Of a stretch of 64,000 bases of DNA, positions 22,963 to 35,400 are shown piece after piece. Position 1 is the stretch's first letter, and each line of letters starts with the position of its first letter. The translations under genes and the position numbers were made by a program. Source of the stretch: Aspidiotus rigidus (lineage: Eukaryota > Arthropoda > Insecta > Hemiptera > Diaspididae); assembly GCA_035079385.1 (NCBI GenBank), contig JAVHKY010000004.1:11997001-12061000 (forward strand), written 5' to 3'. Under the pieces are notes generated by a model, which was given only the letters and a program-made list of their open reading frames with translations, searched no databases and was not told where the DNA came from.

Positions 22963-23429
22963 TAGCGGCTAGCACTAATTGGACCGGTCATCCGCAAGGA
23001 GCGCTAGCAGTCAGGTCAGCCAAGGTTGATTGCTGTTGTAGACAGTAAACAAGTCGCTGCATAAGGCAATGTATCTTGGAAGCTTAGCCCACGATAGTGA
23101 TTGTGACATCGAATAACGATATTTTCTTACAAAAAGAACAAAATTTTCAAGTTTAAAAGAAATTCGAGATCGCATACATATTACATGCATATTATCAAAT
23201 CTTGAAAATGTCTCCTGGTAAGGCTTCATGTACAAGCAATAACAATCCTCAAGGTTTTTCAGAACTTGAAACTCACATTATTAGCAATTTTCTTGATTTC
23301 ATTTTCTACGTCTAATAGCCCCTATTGCATCTTCACCTCTTTGGAACGCGACTACTAACCAGGAAATTTCAACTCTTACGATTCGTGAACCACAAAAACA
23401 GGAACATTGACTGGTGCCGCAGGTGATGC

Positions 23430-23771
23430 CACACTGGTCCAGATTAGGAGAATTGCGGTCAAAACCCTGAGGAAAAAAAAAACACAAAAGCTAGAATGTT
23501 TTTTTTTGTGAAAAACATGTCTGTTACAGTTTGTTAGCAAAACTTCTGCCCAATTTCTAATTAGTGGTCCAAAATATGACTCAAATGATAACATTTTCAC
23601 GAAAAATATATGTATTAAAAAACATATTTTTCCATTGAAAAAACATGTTTTTTTGTGAAAAACATTTTCGTTGAAATTGCCTGCTACCATAATGGATTTT
23701 GCGACCCACAAAACGGACATACTCAAAGTCCCGAAGTTTTGACGGCAAAAAATTATTTCTGGACCAGTGTG
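23430..23771. mobile_element. 342-bp inverted-repeat element with CACACTGGTCCAGA ends
   Basis: CACACTGGTCCAGA (23430-23443) is perfectly inverted at 23758-23771. The interior is T/A-rich, with repeated AAAACATGTTTTT and GTGAAAAACAT words. A target duplication is unclear. Confidence 0.55.
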
Positions 23772-23778
23772 ATGACGG

Positions 23779-24000
23779 GAGGAGGGTTTCCTTAAATCAA
23801 TCCAAATCAACGTTCTTAATAGAAGATGATTTTTAGAAAATTTTTAACTTCACAAATTTTATTCTTTTCATTTTCTCCTACATTGCTATGTTCCCAATTT
23901 ATTTTGAGATTTTTCACCAAACATTTGAATGGGAAAATTATCCCGTCTCTCCTGTTTTCAATTTTGTCGATTGTGACGCTCCTAGCGGGTGGTCAGCTCA
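23779..24000. repeat. Partial copy of the TTTGGACCGG MITE family
   Basis: Collinear with 51080-51285: GGGTTTCCTTAAATCAA, AGAAGATGATTT, TTTGAATGGGAAAATTA and a CTCCTAGCGG right-end motif are shared in order. The left terminus is missing or replaced. Confidence 0.6.
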
Positions 24001-24343
24001 AATTGAAAAGATGAGCGTTGCGCAATGTGAATGTGATTCCCAAAATCGTTTTATTTTTCCCAGATACTAATGCAAAATGGAAGAGAATAAAATTTGTAGA
24101 TGACCGCAAAATTATTTCCTTTTGGATGGTGTTTCTTTCAGCAAAATTCAAACAATAGGTACTTTGTTGTGCCCTTTGAAATGACGTTGCTCCCAAGTTT
24201 CTTTTTCAATAAAATATCAAATGACTGAGGGCCAGTTCCAACAACTACAAGTAAGCAGTAAACTTGCGCTGGGCCGGAAAATCTTAGACGCTCAAGCAGG
24301 GAGATATAATGGAAATGAATTGCTGGATATTTTCTAGAATTAT

Positions 24344-24498
24344 GAATTGGACCCTTTTTAGCCAAACCCAACCAAGCGACATGATAACAATCTAGAGAAA
24401 TGGAGAAAAATGTTCCTTTACTATAAGCGAATATTCTCCTTTTCCCCAGATCGTTATCATGTCGCTTGGTTGGGTTTGGCTAAATAGGGTCCAATTAT
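24344..24498. repeat. 155-bp hairpin, arms about 70 bp
   Basis: GAATTGGACCC ... TTAGCCAAACCCAACCAAGC (24344 onward) is inverted at the right end, where GCTTGGTTGGGTTTGGCTAA and GGGTCCAATTAT occur. The arms extend into GACATGATAACRATCT. Directly after it a second short inverted pair occurs, GGCTGATGGCTGC (24504-24516) and GCAGCCATCAGC (24590-24601), enclosing two TTGATGACGT motifs. Confidence 0.8.
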
Positions 24499-24664
24499 GT
24501 ATCCGGCTGATGGCTGCTTTATGTTTTTTCTGTTCTTTGATGACGTCACCGTATGTTGATGACGTTTAATGCAGACCTTACATCCAAGTGCAGCCATCAG
24601 CTGAAGACTAAATTCTCAACCAGATGGTGATCTACTGATCTAGAATGCAGTCCGTTGAAAAATT

Positions 24665-24972
24665 CAGGCAAAAAGAATGCAATCTGCTTGCTGAATTTCC
24701 TTCATTCTTTGTTTACTTTGGTTTTAGAAGCAATTTCCCATAAGAAATAATAGTGTTTCATAAATGAGGAACCGCAGGTTCGTTTCCATCGTTACGAAGG
24801 ATCTTAATTTACAAAAACGAACTCTCTGGTTCCTTATTTGTGGCTCCTTGTTTAAATATTGACCAATTTCTAGAAGGACAATTTTTCTTATGGGAAATTT
24901 CTTGTTAAACAAAAGTGAAAATATTGAATGAAGGAAATTCAGCACGCAAATTGCATACTTTTTTTGACGTAT
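24665..24972. repeat. 308-bp foldback element, near full-length inverted arms
   Basis: Left arm landmarks are GCTTGCTGAATTTCCTTCATTC and AATTTCCCATAAGAAA. The right arm carries their inverses, TTTCTTATGGGAAATTTC and GAATGAAGGAAATTCAGCA. Pairing continues inward (GAGGAACC ... GGTTCCTTATTT). No coding capacity and no clear target duplication. Confidence 0.8.
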
Positions 24973-25796
24973 TTGACACCCATGACGTTAGCGGTATACG
25001 CTTTCATGGCTGGACTTTAAATAGGTTTCCTAATCTGGATAACTTTTTGCAAGTCGTGGCAAAAAGTGCGTCTGCATATGTGCCGTGCATTTCTGGAAAT
25101 TGAACAAAAAAAAAATCATTTCTATTAAAAAATTGTTGAAATTTTCATGGTCTCAACGAACGCGCGATTGCGCGAAGAGGGGTTATCAAAATCAGGATAA
25201 ATCTTTGTTTTTATATCAAAATTTTTAAACATCACCTCACAATCTTTGTTGAATTACGTGGATTTTTTTAAATTTTCATGAAACATAATATTTTGGTGCA
25301 GAAAAATCAATCAGAAGGGTTTCCTGTTCATTATGGACACGAAACGGATATTGAACGAAATAATTTTTTCGGTTTTTGGTTATTGGTCCTGGGCAGGCAA
25401 AAATTTTGCTCATCCCTTTGGTTCCTCTTGTCGAATTCAACATTTTTTCGCTTTATGGTTTCACGTCTTGGAACAAAAAAATTGCAATTGATCATTGGTT
25501 TTTGTTTGGGTTTTTGCTCCTTAATTTCTTAGTTTTTTCTTTTTTCTTCACTATCAATTACAGAAGTGTCTGCCAAGAGGGCTGCGGTTACGCATGGTGA
25601 AATTATTATGGTGACTGGAGAATGAATTTCAATACGATCAAGAAAAAAGGACAAAATTTATCTCTCTTTGCGTGTTCTTTGGTAGTTGTTATCTCGTCCT
25701 TCTAGACTTTTTAGGGATATTGGGATTTAAGAATTGCTTGAAAATGTGGAGTGAATAAATTTTTTTTTCACAGAATTCTCCAAAGTGCGATCCATA
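24973..25796. other. Intronic DNA, nothing recognised
   Basis: AT-rich, no element ends or domains recognised. Overlapping open frames at 25278-25600 are F/L-rich and look random. Confidence 0.4.
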
Positions 25797-26263
25797 ATTA
25801 ATGTAGAATAGGAAACACAAGGAATGTAACAAAATATTACAGTTCAAAAATACACAATCTCAGACAGAAAATGGAAAAGTCTAATTAAATAAAATAAAGA
25901 AACTAAGCTAGGTGAAAAACGAAACGAAAATATAAAAAGAAACCGTCAAAATCAGTAAAAAATCCCCATCCTTTTCGGTTTTTATTTGGTTTAATTTCAA
26001 AAAATTTTCGATATTTTATTCTTAATTTTTTAATTTTTTCGACTTTGGACGATTTTTATTAATTTTTAGTTTATTTTCGACTTCTGACGGTTTTTTTTAC
26101 TGATTTTGACGGTTTCATTTTATATTTTCGTTTCGTATTTCACCGAACTTAGTTTCATTTTATTTTATTTAATTAGACTTTTTCATTTTTTGTCTGTGAT
26201 TGTGTATTTTTGAACTATAATATCATGTTACGTTCCTTGTGTTTCCTGTTCTACATTATGTAG
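25797..26263. repeat. 467-bp long inverted repeat, arms about 175 bp
   Basis: The left arm (about 25797-25970) has AATGTAGAATAGGAAACACA, CAAAAATACACAATC and AAACCGTCAAAATCAGTAAA. The right arm (about 26087-26263) carries the inverses in order, with about 10 percent mismatch. The AT-rich loop is about 115 bp. It could be a MITE or a hairpin-RNA source; only the structure is seen. Confidence 0.85.
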
Positions 26264-28275
26264 AGTGAAGACCATTCAGAATTTTTTCGTTATCATCCAG
26301 TTTTTGGTCAACGAATCTCTCTATCGGTGAGAATAACGTGGTTTCAACATACGAGCAATTTAGCAAAAATAAGGTACGTAACCATGAAAAGAAACACCGG
26401 TGGTCAATATGGTACATAAATTATTCGTCTGATTGGAGTCTCTGGCTTTTTGGTTTCTTAAAAACTGGCTATACTCTATCTTTAGCTAGGGTAGAATTTC
26501 TATAACTCTTGACATTTTCAAGTCCATATTTAAGTCTTCAACGGCCTCGACATACTCAACCACCCATACGGACTGATGCCCATGCGAAAAATCCAGCCAA
26601 CCGACAAATGGTTTTCTTTTATTACCCTGTCTAGTTTCTCGTCTCAGTCGGTGATCTGGTTTCATCGTCAAAAAATGATTCGATTAATCTCGCTATAGTT
26701 TGAAATCTAGGTAGAAGTATTTTTTTTTTTTTCAAATTTAACATCGGTACCGCTCACGTATTTATGGCGTGCGCTATATAATTACAAATGGTCACTGTCA
26801 GTGCCATTTTCAAGAAGTTCGTTTTCATTTACATTATTACCATCGTGCGTATATACAGTAATCTGTGTAAGTATAACTAGGTACTTTTCCCTAATTGAAA
26901 TATGAACCCTAACATAATCACGAAACGTCAATAAGTAGAGAAACTTTTACATGTTTTACCTTCAAAATTAATTTCAAATGTATCAGTATTCATGGGTCTA
27001 TACGCTCTACGAAGCTTACTCGTTATACCAGACGTACAATTAACTTTCATTGTGTACACCAGGGACCACTTCTGTATTGCACGATAAAGCAGTCTGGCCT
27101 CTCGCTTATGAACTTCCTCGTACGCCAAGTTCGCGCTTAATGTGTGCTGCCGTCGAACATCTCAATCAACTAATTTAATTTTTATCGCTTCGTAGTTTAT
27201 ACAATTTTCATTTTAATGTAGGCCTAGAAAATTTTAAGCGTACACGATGAAAAAAAAAAAAAAAAAATGTTCTTAGCGGTGTTCGGGTTGCTCGTATAGA
27301 GCGCAAGGTGTTGTCGAGGAAACAATTAACTTCGACAATGAACGTGACGAAATAAACGATGAAATATAGTGGGAATATAACGAAGTTATGTAGGCGTAAA
27401 ATATAACAACAATAGTACAGAGCGGTGTACACCTAAAATGTAGCTCTGTAGAGCGCAAGTTGTGTACGGTATAGCAGTAATTCTATACACCATCGCATGA
27501 CTATGGAGAGTCCGGACGGTGCGGAATACACATACATAAGCAGTACGTACATATTCAACGGTTGAATATGTAGATAGCTTGTAACAACATAAGAAGGGAC
27601 GACACGGGACCCGTTATATGTACCTCTTCTATATATACGAGACTCCGAGTTTCCCAACTCCCATGCAATTTCTTGTTCCAGTTCGTCTACTCTGTAGCTT
27701 TATTGCTGGTGTACGAAATACGCTGCTGTCTGATGTAGTCGCGGTACCCTCGTTAGCGTGGTTTGTACAGCACGCATTCGCCCTACTCGCCTTCGCTCTC
27801 GCGTCCTCGTCCGCGCTCGTTACCCTCACTGATCGTATCCATCACAACGTACGTCACTCAGGGTCAGCGAACACGAAAGTCACGAATTTTAGATACTCAG
27901 ATTGAATACTTAATAAGAATTATTTTATATCGATTAACCGAAGCATTCCGTCAGATATATACGAGAGTAAAATAGGGCACAACCGTCATATTACATGCGG
28001 CATTATATAACGTGCTCCAGGAGATGCTCTTTTGCGTTTAGGACGACGCGACGATACAAGCGAAGAGGTTGTGAAAAAAGATTATTAAATTGAATGATGG
28101 GAGACAAAACTTGGAATCCTTATCAGCCAATGAGGAAAAGCAATTAAGAAACTACGCGCGGTTAATGGTTACATTACCTTTTTAATACACTCAACCTATG
28201 GGATACAAATGTCAGCAGGTTTTGATGAGCGGTTTTTGAACATTTGGACGTACCCTCTGTATAGTCTGAGTGATT
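26264..28275. other. Intronic DNA; CpG-rich single-copy-looking block
   Basis: 26750-28000 is rich in TACG, CGTA and CGAT words and lacks any repeat I recognise, unlike the flanking transposon-derived DNA. A possible conserved non-coding block, but no specific site can be assigned. The open frames at 27433-27905 have no recognisable content. Confidence 0.4.
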
Positions 28276-28446
28276 ATGGCTACCGCCGACCCTTTCACAC
28301 TCTCTATACCAGAACACGTCTGCTCCCAAATACCCCCATTCCACTTCTTCCTAGAAAATTCTGAGGGCTACCGCATAAAGTGTAAAAAGTGCAGCGGCCT
28401 CCTAGGTCGGTCACATGGGTTCAACTCAGAGGAACATATCGACTAA
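28276..28446 (+). CDS. Small hypothetical ORF, 56 codons, with a CxxC motif
   Basis: ATG at 28276, stop TAA at 28444. The protein has MATADPFTLSIPEHVCSQIP at the N-terminus and YRIKCKKCSGLLG at residues 32-44, a possible half zinc ribbon. I do not recognise a family. It could be an exon remnant of a transposase or host gene, or chance. It lies just upstream of the 601-bp satellite. The usual paired second CxxC is absent. Confidence 0.2.
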   Translation: MATADPFTLSIPEHVCSQIPPFHFFLENSEGYRIKCKKCSGLLGRSHGFNSEEHID

Positions 28447-28499
28447 CACGAATCTGCAAATCCAGACCACATAACCATGCTGTAGACCGTCAATATGAA

Positions 28500-30300
28500 A
28501 TCGATCTACCACGACTCTGAGATCTTAACAAGTTGTGCACTCGGTCGATACCCAACGCCGAACGAAAATTGACGTCAAATCAATCGAAAATTTGCTTCTT
28601 CAGTTTCTTTGTCGGAATTACGTCGGTATGTTGTAATCGACCTCACATAAACGTTGATATCCGGTCGATTTCGAATCGACTTCTCCAAATTTTTTATCGA
28701 CCCAAATTCAACTACTCTGTCGAGTCGATTTCAAATCAATTTTTAGACTCTGGTCGACTTTAAATGAACCTCAAATTAACGTCGATTTGTAGTCGACTTT
28801 TCCAAATTTTTTCATCGGTCTGGAATCAACTGTCTGTTAGGTGAATTAACAGTCGATTTTACGTATATATGCTGGTCGACTTTGAATCGACGTCGATCTA
28901 GAGTCGATGTGCAGTCAACCCTTTGTAGCACTTTGTCTTCTTTGGTGACTTCGCAACTCGCAGACAGAATATGCAGTCATTAATATAAAACGAGGGCTAT
29001 TGAGAATATCAAATTAGGCTTGACCAGCGGAGAGCAGCAATGACGTGATTTGACCGTCGATTTTCCAGAGAAATGGAAATCTGATAGCAGAAGTTGATTC
29101 ATTTATTACCACGACTCTGAGACCATGGCAAGTTGTGCACTCGGTCGATACCCAACGTCGAATAAAAATTGACGTCAAATCAATCGAAAATTTGCTTCTT
29201 CGGTTTCTTTGTCGGAATTACATCAATATGTTGTAATCGACCTCACATAAACGTTGATATCCGGTCGATTTCGAATCGACTTCTCCAAATTTTCTATCGA
29301 CCCAAATTCAACTACTCTGTCGAATCGATTTCATATCAATTTTTAGACTCTGATTGACTTTAAATTAACCTCAAATCATCAACATCGATTTGTGGTCGAC
29401 TTTTCCAAATTTTTTCATCGATCTGGAATCGTCTGTTCTGTTGGATGGATTAACAGTCGATTTTACGTACATGATGGTCGACTTTAAATCGAGGTCGATC
29501 TAGAGTCGATGTGCAGTCAACCCTTTGTAGCAATTTGTCTTCTTTGGTGACTTCGCAACTCGCAGACAGAATGTGCAGTCATTAATATAAAACGAGGGCT
29601 ATTGAGAATATCAAATTAGGCTTGACCAGCAGAGAGCAGCAATGACGCGATTTGACCGTCGATTTTCCAGAGAAATGGAAATCTGATAGCAGAAGTTGAT
29701 TCATTTATTACCACAACTCTGACACCTTAACAAGTTGTGCACTCGGTCGACACCCAACGTCGAATAAAAATTGACGTCAAATCAATCGAAAATTTGCTTC
29801 TTCGGTTTCTTTGTCGGAATTACGTCGATATGTTGTAATCGACCTCATATAAACGTTGATATCCGGTCGATTTCGAATCGACTTCTCCAAATTTTTTATC
29901 GACCCAAATTCAACTACTATGTCGAATCGATTTCATATCAATTTTTAGACTCTGATTGACTTTAAATTAACCTCAAATCATCAACATCGATTTGTGGTCG
30001 ACTTTTCCAAATTTTTTCATCGATCTGAAATCGACTGTTCTGTTGGGTGAATTAACAGTCGATTTTACGTATAAGCTGGTCGATCTAGAGTCGATGTGCA
30101 GTCATCCACTTTGTAGCACGCTGTCTTTTTTGGCGACTTCGCAACTCGCAGACAGAATGTGCAGTCATTAATATAAAACGACGGCTACTGAGAATATCAA
30201 ATTAGGTTTGACGAGAGAGCGGCAATGACGCAATTAAGGCGTCGATTTTCTACAGAAATTTAAATCTAGAAGTTGATTCATTTTTTACCTCGTCTCTGCG
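28500..30300. repeat. 601-bp satellite, three tandem copies
   Basis: The landmark GACGTCAAATCAATCGAAAA falls at 28571, 29171 and 29773, so periods are 600 and 602 bp. Copies are over 90 percent alike by eye. Within each unit the words TCGACTT, GTCGATTT, AATCGAC and GTCGAC recur at short irregular intervals, so the unit seems built from a shorter TCGA-centred ancestor. A conserved 62-codon open frame (MTSNQSKICFFGFFVG ...) recurs in each copy but looks like a by-product of repeat conservation. Confidence 0.95.
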
Positions 30301-30580
30301 ACCCCAACAAGTTGTGCACTTGAAATCGACACAACGCTGATGTCGACTGCAGGACTTCGAAATCGACGTCGATTTTCGAGTCGGCATCAATCTATAATAT
30401 TGAAGATTGACTCAATTTCGATGTCGACGATGAATCGATGGCAGACAGCAGCGATCGATTTTGGATTGATTGTGGCCGGCATTGGGCTAAACTGAATCGA
30501 TTCAGAATTGACGTTCATTTTCAAGTCGACTTCTGACCAAACTGGCGAGTCGATTTGATTTTCCCTCTGCCCCGCACTCT
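30301..30580. repeat. Degenerate continuation of the TCGA satellite
   Basis: AATCGACGTCGATTTTC, GATGTCGAC and further TCGA words continue without a clear 601-bp register. A diverged fourth unit or its edge. Confidence 0.6.
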
Positions 30581-31949
30581 CTAAAAATTAGGCGAAGTTG
30601 ATCTCCATCAAAAAATTCAAGTACCCTTATTGGCTCTCTTTCATTCTGAGGAAATTGGATTCCAAAAGGAGAAATCGGTAAAGTAGAAGATAAAATTATG
30701 GCAAGTTTTTCTTCATAAAAAAATTGAGTTTCATTCCAAAGTTTCTCCTGAATCCGCTTCTATTATTTTGGATTCTCGAAACTGTCAGGCTCACGTTGAA
30801 AATATTTCAAAGTTTCTCTCTTTGCATGTTCATGTATCTGAAACATCTTCATGATTTCTTGTTTTGATAATGGATTTCTGTGGGGACAATAAATACTTGA
30901 GAATCGAAAATTGTGCGGAGATTTGAATTACAAAATGAGTCCTCGAAAGAACATTTAAAAGCTTGCCGCTCGCAGAAACGGTCAAAGAAACTTATTCAGT
31001 AAACATAATTCTAAGATAGACTCATAATCAAACAAGGCGATCGCACTATAAATATAGAAAGCGTCTATAAATTATATGGGGCAAGCCGTAACTTGGTGGA
31101 CCGAATCGATTCGGTATACTCGATTTTTCTAAGCTCGAAGTTTCTCCAAATCCCAGAGCCAGGATGTTTATCAGAAATTAATTTTCGAATTTTATGACTG
31201 CTAGCTTTTGAGCAACCTTCTTAATTAAATACCGTCTAAAGGACTTTTATCGGGCAAACGAGTCTTCTCTCTATCAAATCTACATCGAAGGTAAGAATTT
31301 TTGCCAGATGACTCCTCAATTATGACGAAAAAAGTAATTAGATACAACCGTATGACCTCAACACAATTTGTAAAACTCTCAGACACTCCGTTCAGCTACT
31401 GTAAACTGAGGACGTTAAAAGATATTACCAGTTGAATGAAACCTTGGGCTAAACCTATTCTAGCGCAAAAAACGCGGAACGTTGGATGTACATTTTAAAT
31501 CTATAAAGTTTGTTGTATCTCAATTTTACACTTAATTTGCGATAAAAACGAAGTTTGTACGTCTTTTCCAAGCCGAATGCTGGCTCAAAATGTGTCCAAA
31601 ATTGACGTATTTTTCAAGGTCCGACAAAAAACACAAACTTCATATTGGTCACAAGATTGTGAATAAAATGAAAGTACAAACTTTGTACTCCAAATCCAAG
31701 ATGAATTTTTCATTTTTGCACCAAACCAAATTTAGACAATAAAATCTTTTTGCCAGCTTGAGATCGAGTATTAGGCCTTGCAGTAAATTTCTGAATTTTC
31801 GAATGGACCAATCAGAAGCGAGAGAGCTAAAGGTCAACTAAATTAATTATTAGTTTTTTGCTCATATGTTGCGGAAGTTAGGGTGTAGAGTCAATTTCCT
31901 GATAGAATGACAAATAGAACAGTGATCGCAATCGATTCTAATTTTTTGA
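30581..31949. other. Intronic DNA, nothing recognised
   Basis: No repeat ends, RNA genes or domains recognised in about 1.4 kb separating two blocks of the TCGA satellite. Confidence 0.4.
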
Positions 31950-32400
31950 GAATGCACGCCATAGTCAACTTTGAATCGACCTCAAATGGACGTCGATTTA
32001 AACTCGACCTTTAGTCACTCCATTCTAGCATCCTGTCATGTTTGGTAACTTCGCTACCCGCAGACAAAAAATGAGAATCATCGAGAATCTCAATCATTTA
32101 CTTGACCAATGCCGCAATGGTCGAATCGACGCATTTTCGATATCGATTTTTAGTTGGCATTAAAATCTCATACCAGCAGAAGTCGAATCGTTTTTGCCCT
32201 CGAATCTAAAACCCAATAAGATTATGCACTTCAAATTGAAGCAATATCGACGTATAATCGACTCGAAATCAATGTCGACTTTGGGTCGACATCAATCCAT
32301 TTTAACGGTAAAAGACTCAATTTCGACGTCGACGATGAGTCGATGGTAAAAAGGTGTGTTTAATCTTGAGTCAACTTCTTGTCCTTCGATTCGCGGTCAA
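31950..32400. repeat. Diverged single copy of the TCGA satellite
   Basis: Phrases such as GTCAACTTTGAATCGACCTCAAAT, AACTTCGCTACCCGCAGACA and GACGTCGACGATGAGTCGATGG follow the order seen in 28500-30580, but with many changes. Confidence 0.7.
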
Positions 32401-35400
32401 TATTGAACGGAATTAAATTGATATGATTCATTGGAAAGGCTCTACGAGCAGGGAAATTTGCTACTCACGATCATCTAAGCGAGCTCACAATGAGGCGCGA
32501 GACTCGGAAATGATATAAGGCCAATAAATGTTTTAGCCAGATATTCTCGACCCACAGAAGAGGCTTTCTCCATAAATTCTTCAATGAAATTTATCCATAA
32601 AATCTATAACACATATAGCTATAAGTACCGAATAATATTTGTAGGAAAATATATTGCCGCTAATCTTTGCCAAACAAATCTGGTCGAGTGAAGAAATTTG
32701 ATTTCTCTATCGCTCGGAAGTATTTAAGCGGAAACGCTCAACGGCATGTGAACGTCAATTATATAGATTACTTTCTAAAGATAGGGTGCTGTAAATAAGG
32801 ACGTCTGTAAAGAAAAACTTGTACGACCTACAATAGACAGCTTAGCTTAAAAACTCCGTTCATTTATTATCGCCCGCCAATCAGTAATGTTGTTGAAAAG
32901 CTGCTCATCAAAATAAGGGTTGTGGTGTTCAACTCGAGTATTCTTTTTATAGCGTATAGTTATTTGTACACAAGGAAAAGAAACGACAAGGTCGATTACG
33001 TAAATATTGTGAATTGAAGTTCAATGCACCTTTGCATGTCTCAATCGTATTACAAGGAATGACTTAGCCAAGGAGGTATTTCGACAAGATGGGCTCTAAC
33101 TTAATACAAATTTAATTTTCCTAATACAAAATCATTTAAATCCTTTCCTTTCGGGGCGAGGAAGAGTAGTCTTTTGTAAAATAAGTTTTTTTCCCTTAAC
33201 TGAGGAGAAACCTCTCTCAACTTTTTTACCAGAACAGACTTTCACTATCACAAGAAAGTTTTCAACTTCTTTATCAAGGTAAACTCATCTTGTAGGCAAA
33301 GGATATCCTGTCACTTTAAACCGCAAGGGGTAAGTTGCTAGTTTTCAATCCTTTTGTATTAATTAAAAATCGGCAGTTCTCCATCCCTTTGAATTAGCCA
33401 CAAGTAAATAGTATTATATACGTTTACGTAAACCGTTATACGAGTATTTTCAGGAAACACCTACCCGACCTTCGAACCAAGCACATGTACCTAGGTACGT
33501 ATAGTAATACAGACAGAATAGAGCAGTGTGAACATAGTCTCGATAAAAGTAGGAATTCTAGGACTCGAGCGATCAAATTTCGGAGATCTGTTCCATCGAC
33601 GACACAGAATTCGCATGCAGATGTTTTCTGTGTCGTATACGTTCCTCTCACAACTCGAAAACTCGTGTTTTTTTCCGCATAGTTTGTATATGATGATGCT
33701 GGTAATTCGTTTACGTATGCGCATACACAAGACCCAGTTATTTGTACTCATATTATAATGTTTTTCTTTCTCCTTCCTTTTTTTTACTTCTTTTTTCTTC
33801 CTCTCTTTTGTGCATGTTATTATTCTTATAAAACTGTCAAATCGTACGATTTTGCGGCACCAAGTGGAACCGATCGTATAGTTATCGTTTACTGCAATAA
33901 AATCTGTAACATTGATATTCACTTTATAATTCCGATAAAGGAAAGCCAAAAAAACATGTGTCTCGTGTAGAATCCTCTTCTTCACCAAAATTTTTGTCAG
34001 TTCCTCTTTACGTCGAGGTAATTAGTCTCATAAAATATTTTTTCGAAGTCTCTAATGTAGGTCAGGGTCTTTTAGGATCAGGAGCGTAATATCCGAGTTC
34101 TTTAGATCGAGGCGATGAGCCTCACTAGCTCTCTCTTGCCACTAGTCAGGATCAGAGACAAGTAGGGTCAAGATCATAGGCCATGCCTCCTTCCTCCTAT
34201 CATATTTACAGGGACCATCTCAGAACACGATCTGAACATGGTGGTAATAGAGAAGAATGCGAGACCCTCCTCTCATGGGGGCTGACCTAAAATTTAGTAT
34301 AGATATAAGTTTGTAGCGCTCATGCCCGTACACTATACAAGAATAAGAGGCAGGTGCTCAGTGCGATCATCACGGAAACTTAACTCTGAAAGTCATAACA
34401 AAAAAGATGAAAAATAATTGCAGACGCAAGGGAGAAGCAGATATGAAGAAAATTTCACAGAGATTTTTTTTCCAACCATAAAAATGGTTTAGCAATACTT
34501 TGACAATTCAAAAATCTCAGAGCAGGGTCAACGCTCACATGAAAATTTCATTTCTCCATTCCAGGAATTGAGCAGCTAATCTTGCAAAAGATGGAATTGG
34601 TCATGAGTTATGAAATCAGATGAACGGGAGCAGACGTTGCACAGGGAATACAATAGGTTAAGGGAGACCCAAAAACAAACGTTATAAATAGGCAATAAAC
34701 CTACCATGAAAGGATATCAAAATTAAGAACGGAGGAAGAGACCGCGAAGAAAAATTAGGGAAACTTTGGTATGTAACCCCGTTAGAAAAGGAACTAATTT
34801 CCGATCATCATAGGTGAACTTTTAGACAAAGTGGAGGGGGGAGAAAGTGAGAGCTCCAGTAATATACGGCAAGTATAGAGAGACAAAAACAAAACTAAAA
34901 TGAAATAAAGAATTCCTTGCAGTTGAAAACATTCTCATAATTCTATAAAGACCATGCCTCGTCGTTGACCGCTTTTGTCTTCATTATTATTAATGTTTCG
35001 ATTTGAGGCGAGCTCAGTCTCACACGATGTTTCGTGCACGCATTAACACAGCAGGCTTTCTCATTATTAATATTAACATCATTATTATTATGATTATTAC
35101 TATTATCATAATACTTAAATACGTAGTACGTAACGCTTCAGGTTGATTGAATATACTTTGTGATGTGACTTCGTTTGAAACTTTACTTCACATTCTCGCG
35201 AGAAAGTTCGCAACTTCGTCGGGTAGTCCGCGATAGTTTATGCATAGCATTAATTTTTATGGAAGTTCGGCGCATAGTGTCGCGGAACACTACCTTTAGA
35301 ATGAAAGTCTACAGGTTTCGAAATTAGAGGAACTTCTAAGGGCTGTAGCAACGCTAAAGAACGTCGCAGGGAAAAAGTTTTCAGAAAACTTTTATACTAT

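Noticed and set aside
28533..29959. A 62-76-codon frame recurring three times (SKICFFGFFVGITS ...)
   Set aside because: It follows from 601-bp satellite identity; no coding signature.
28500..30580. Regular repeats considered as a CRISPR-like array
   Set aside because: The genome is eukaryotic, the unit is 601 bp, and there are no short repeat-spacer units.
33491..33988. 165-codon minus-strand frame
   Set aside because: No recognisable domain; lies in a CpG-rich non-coding block with another overlapping frame on the opposite strand.
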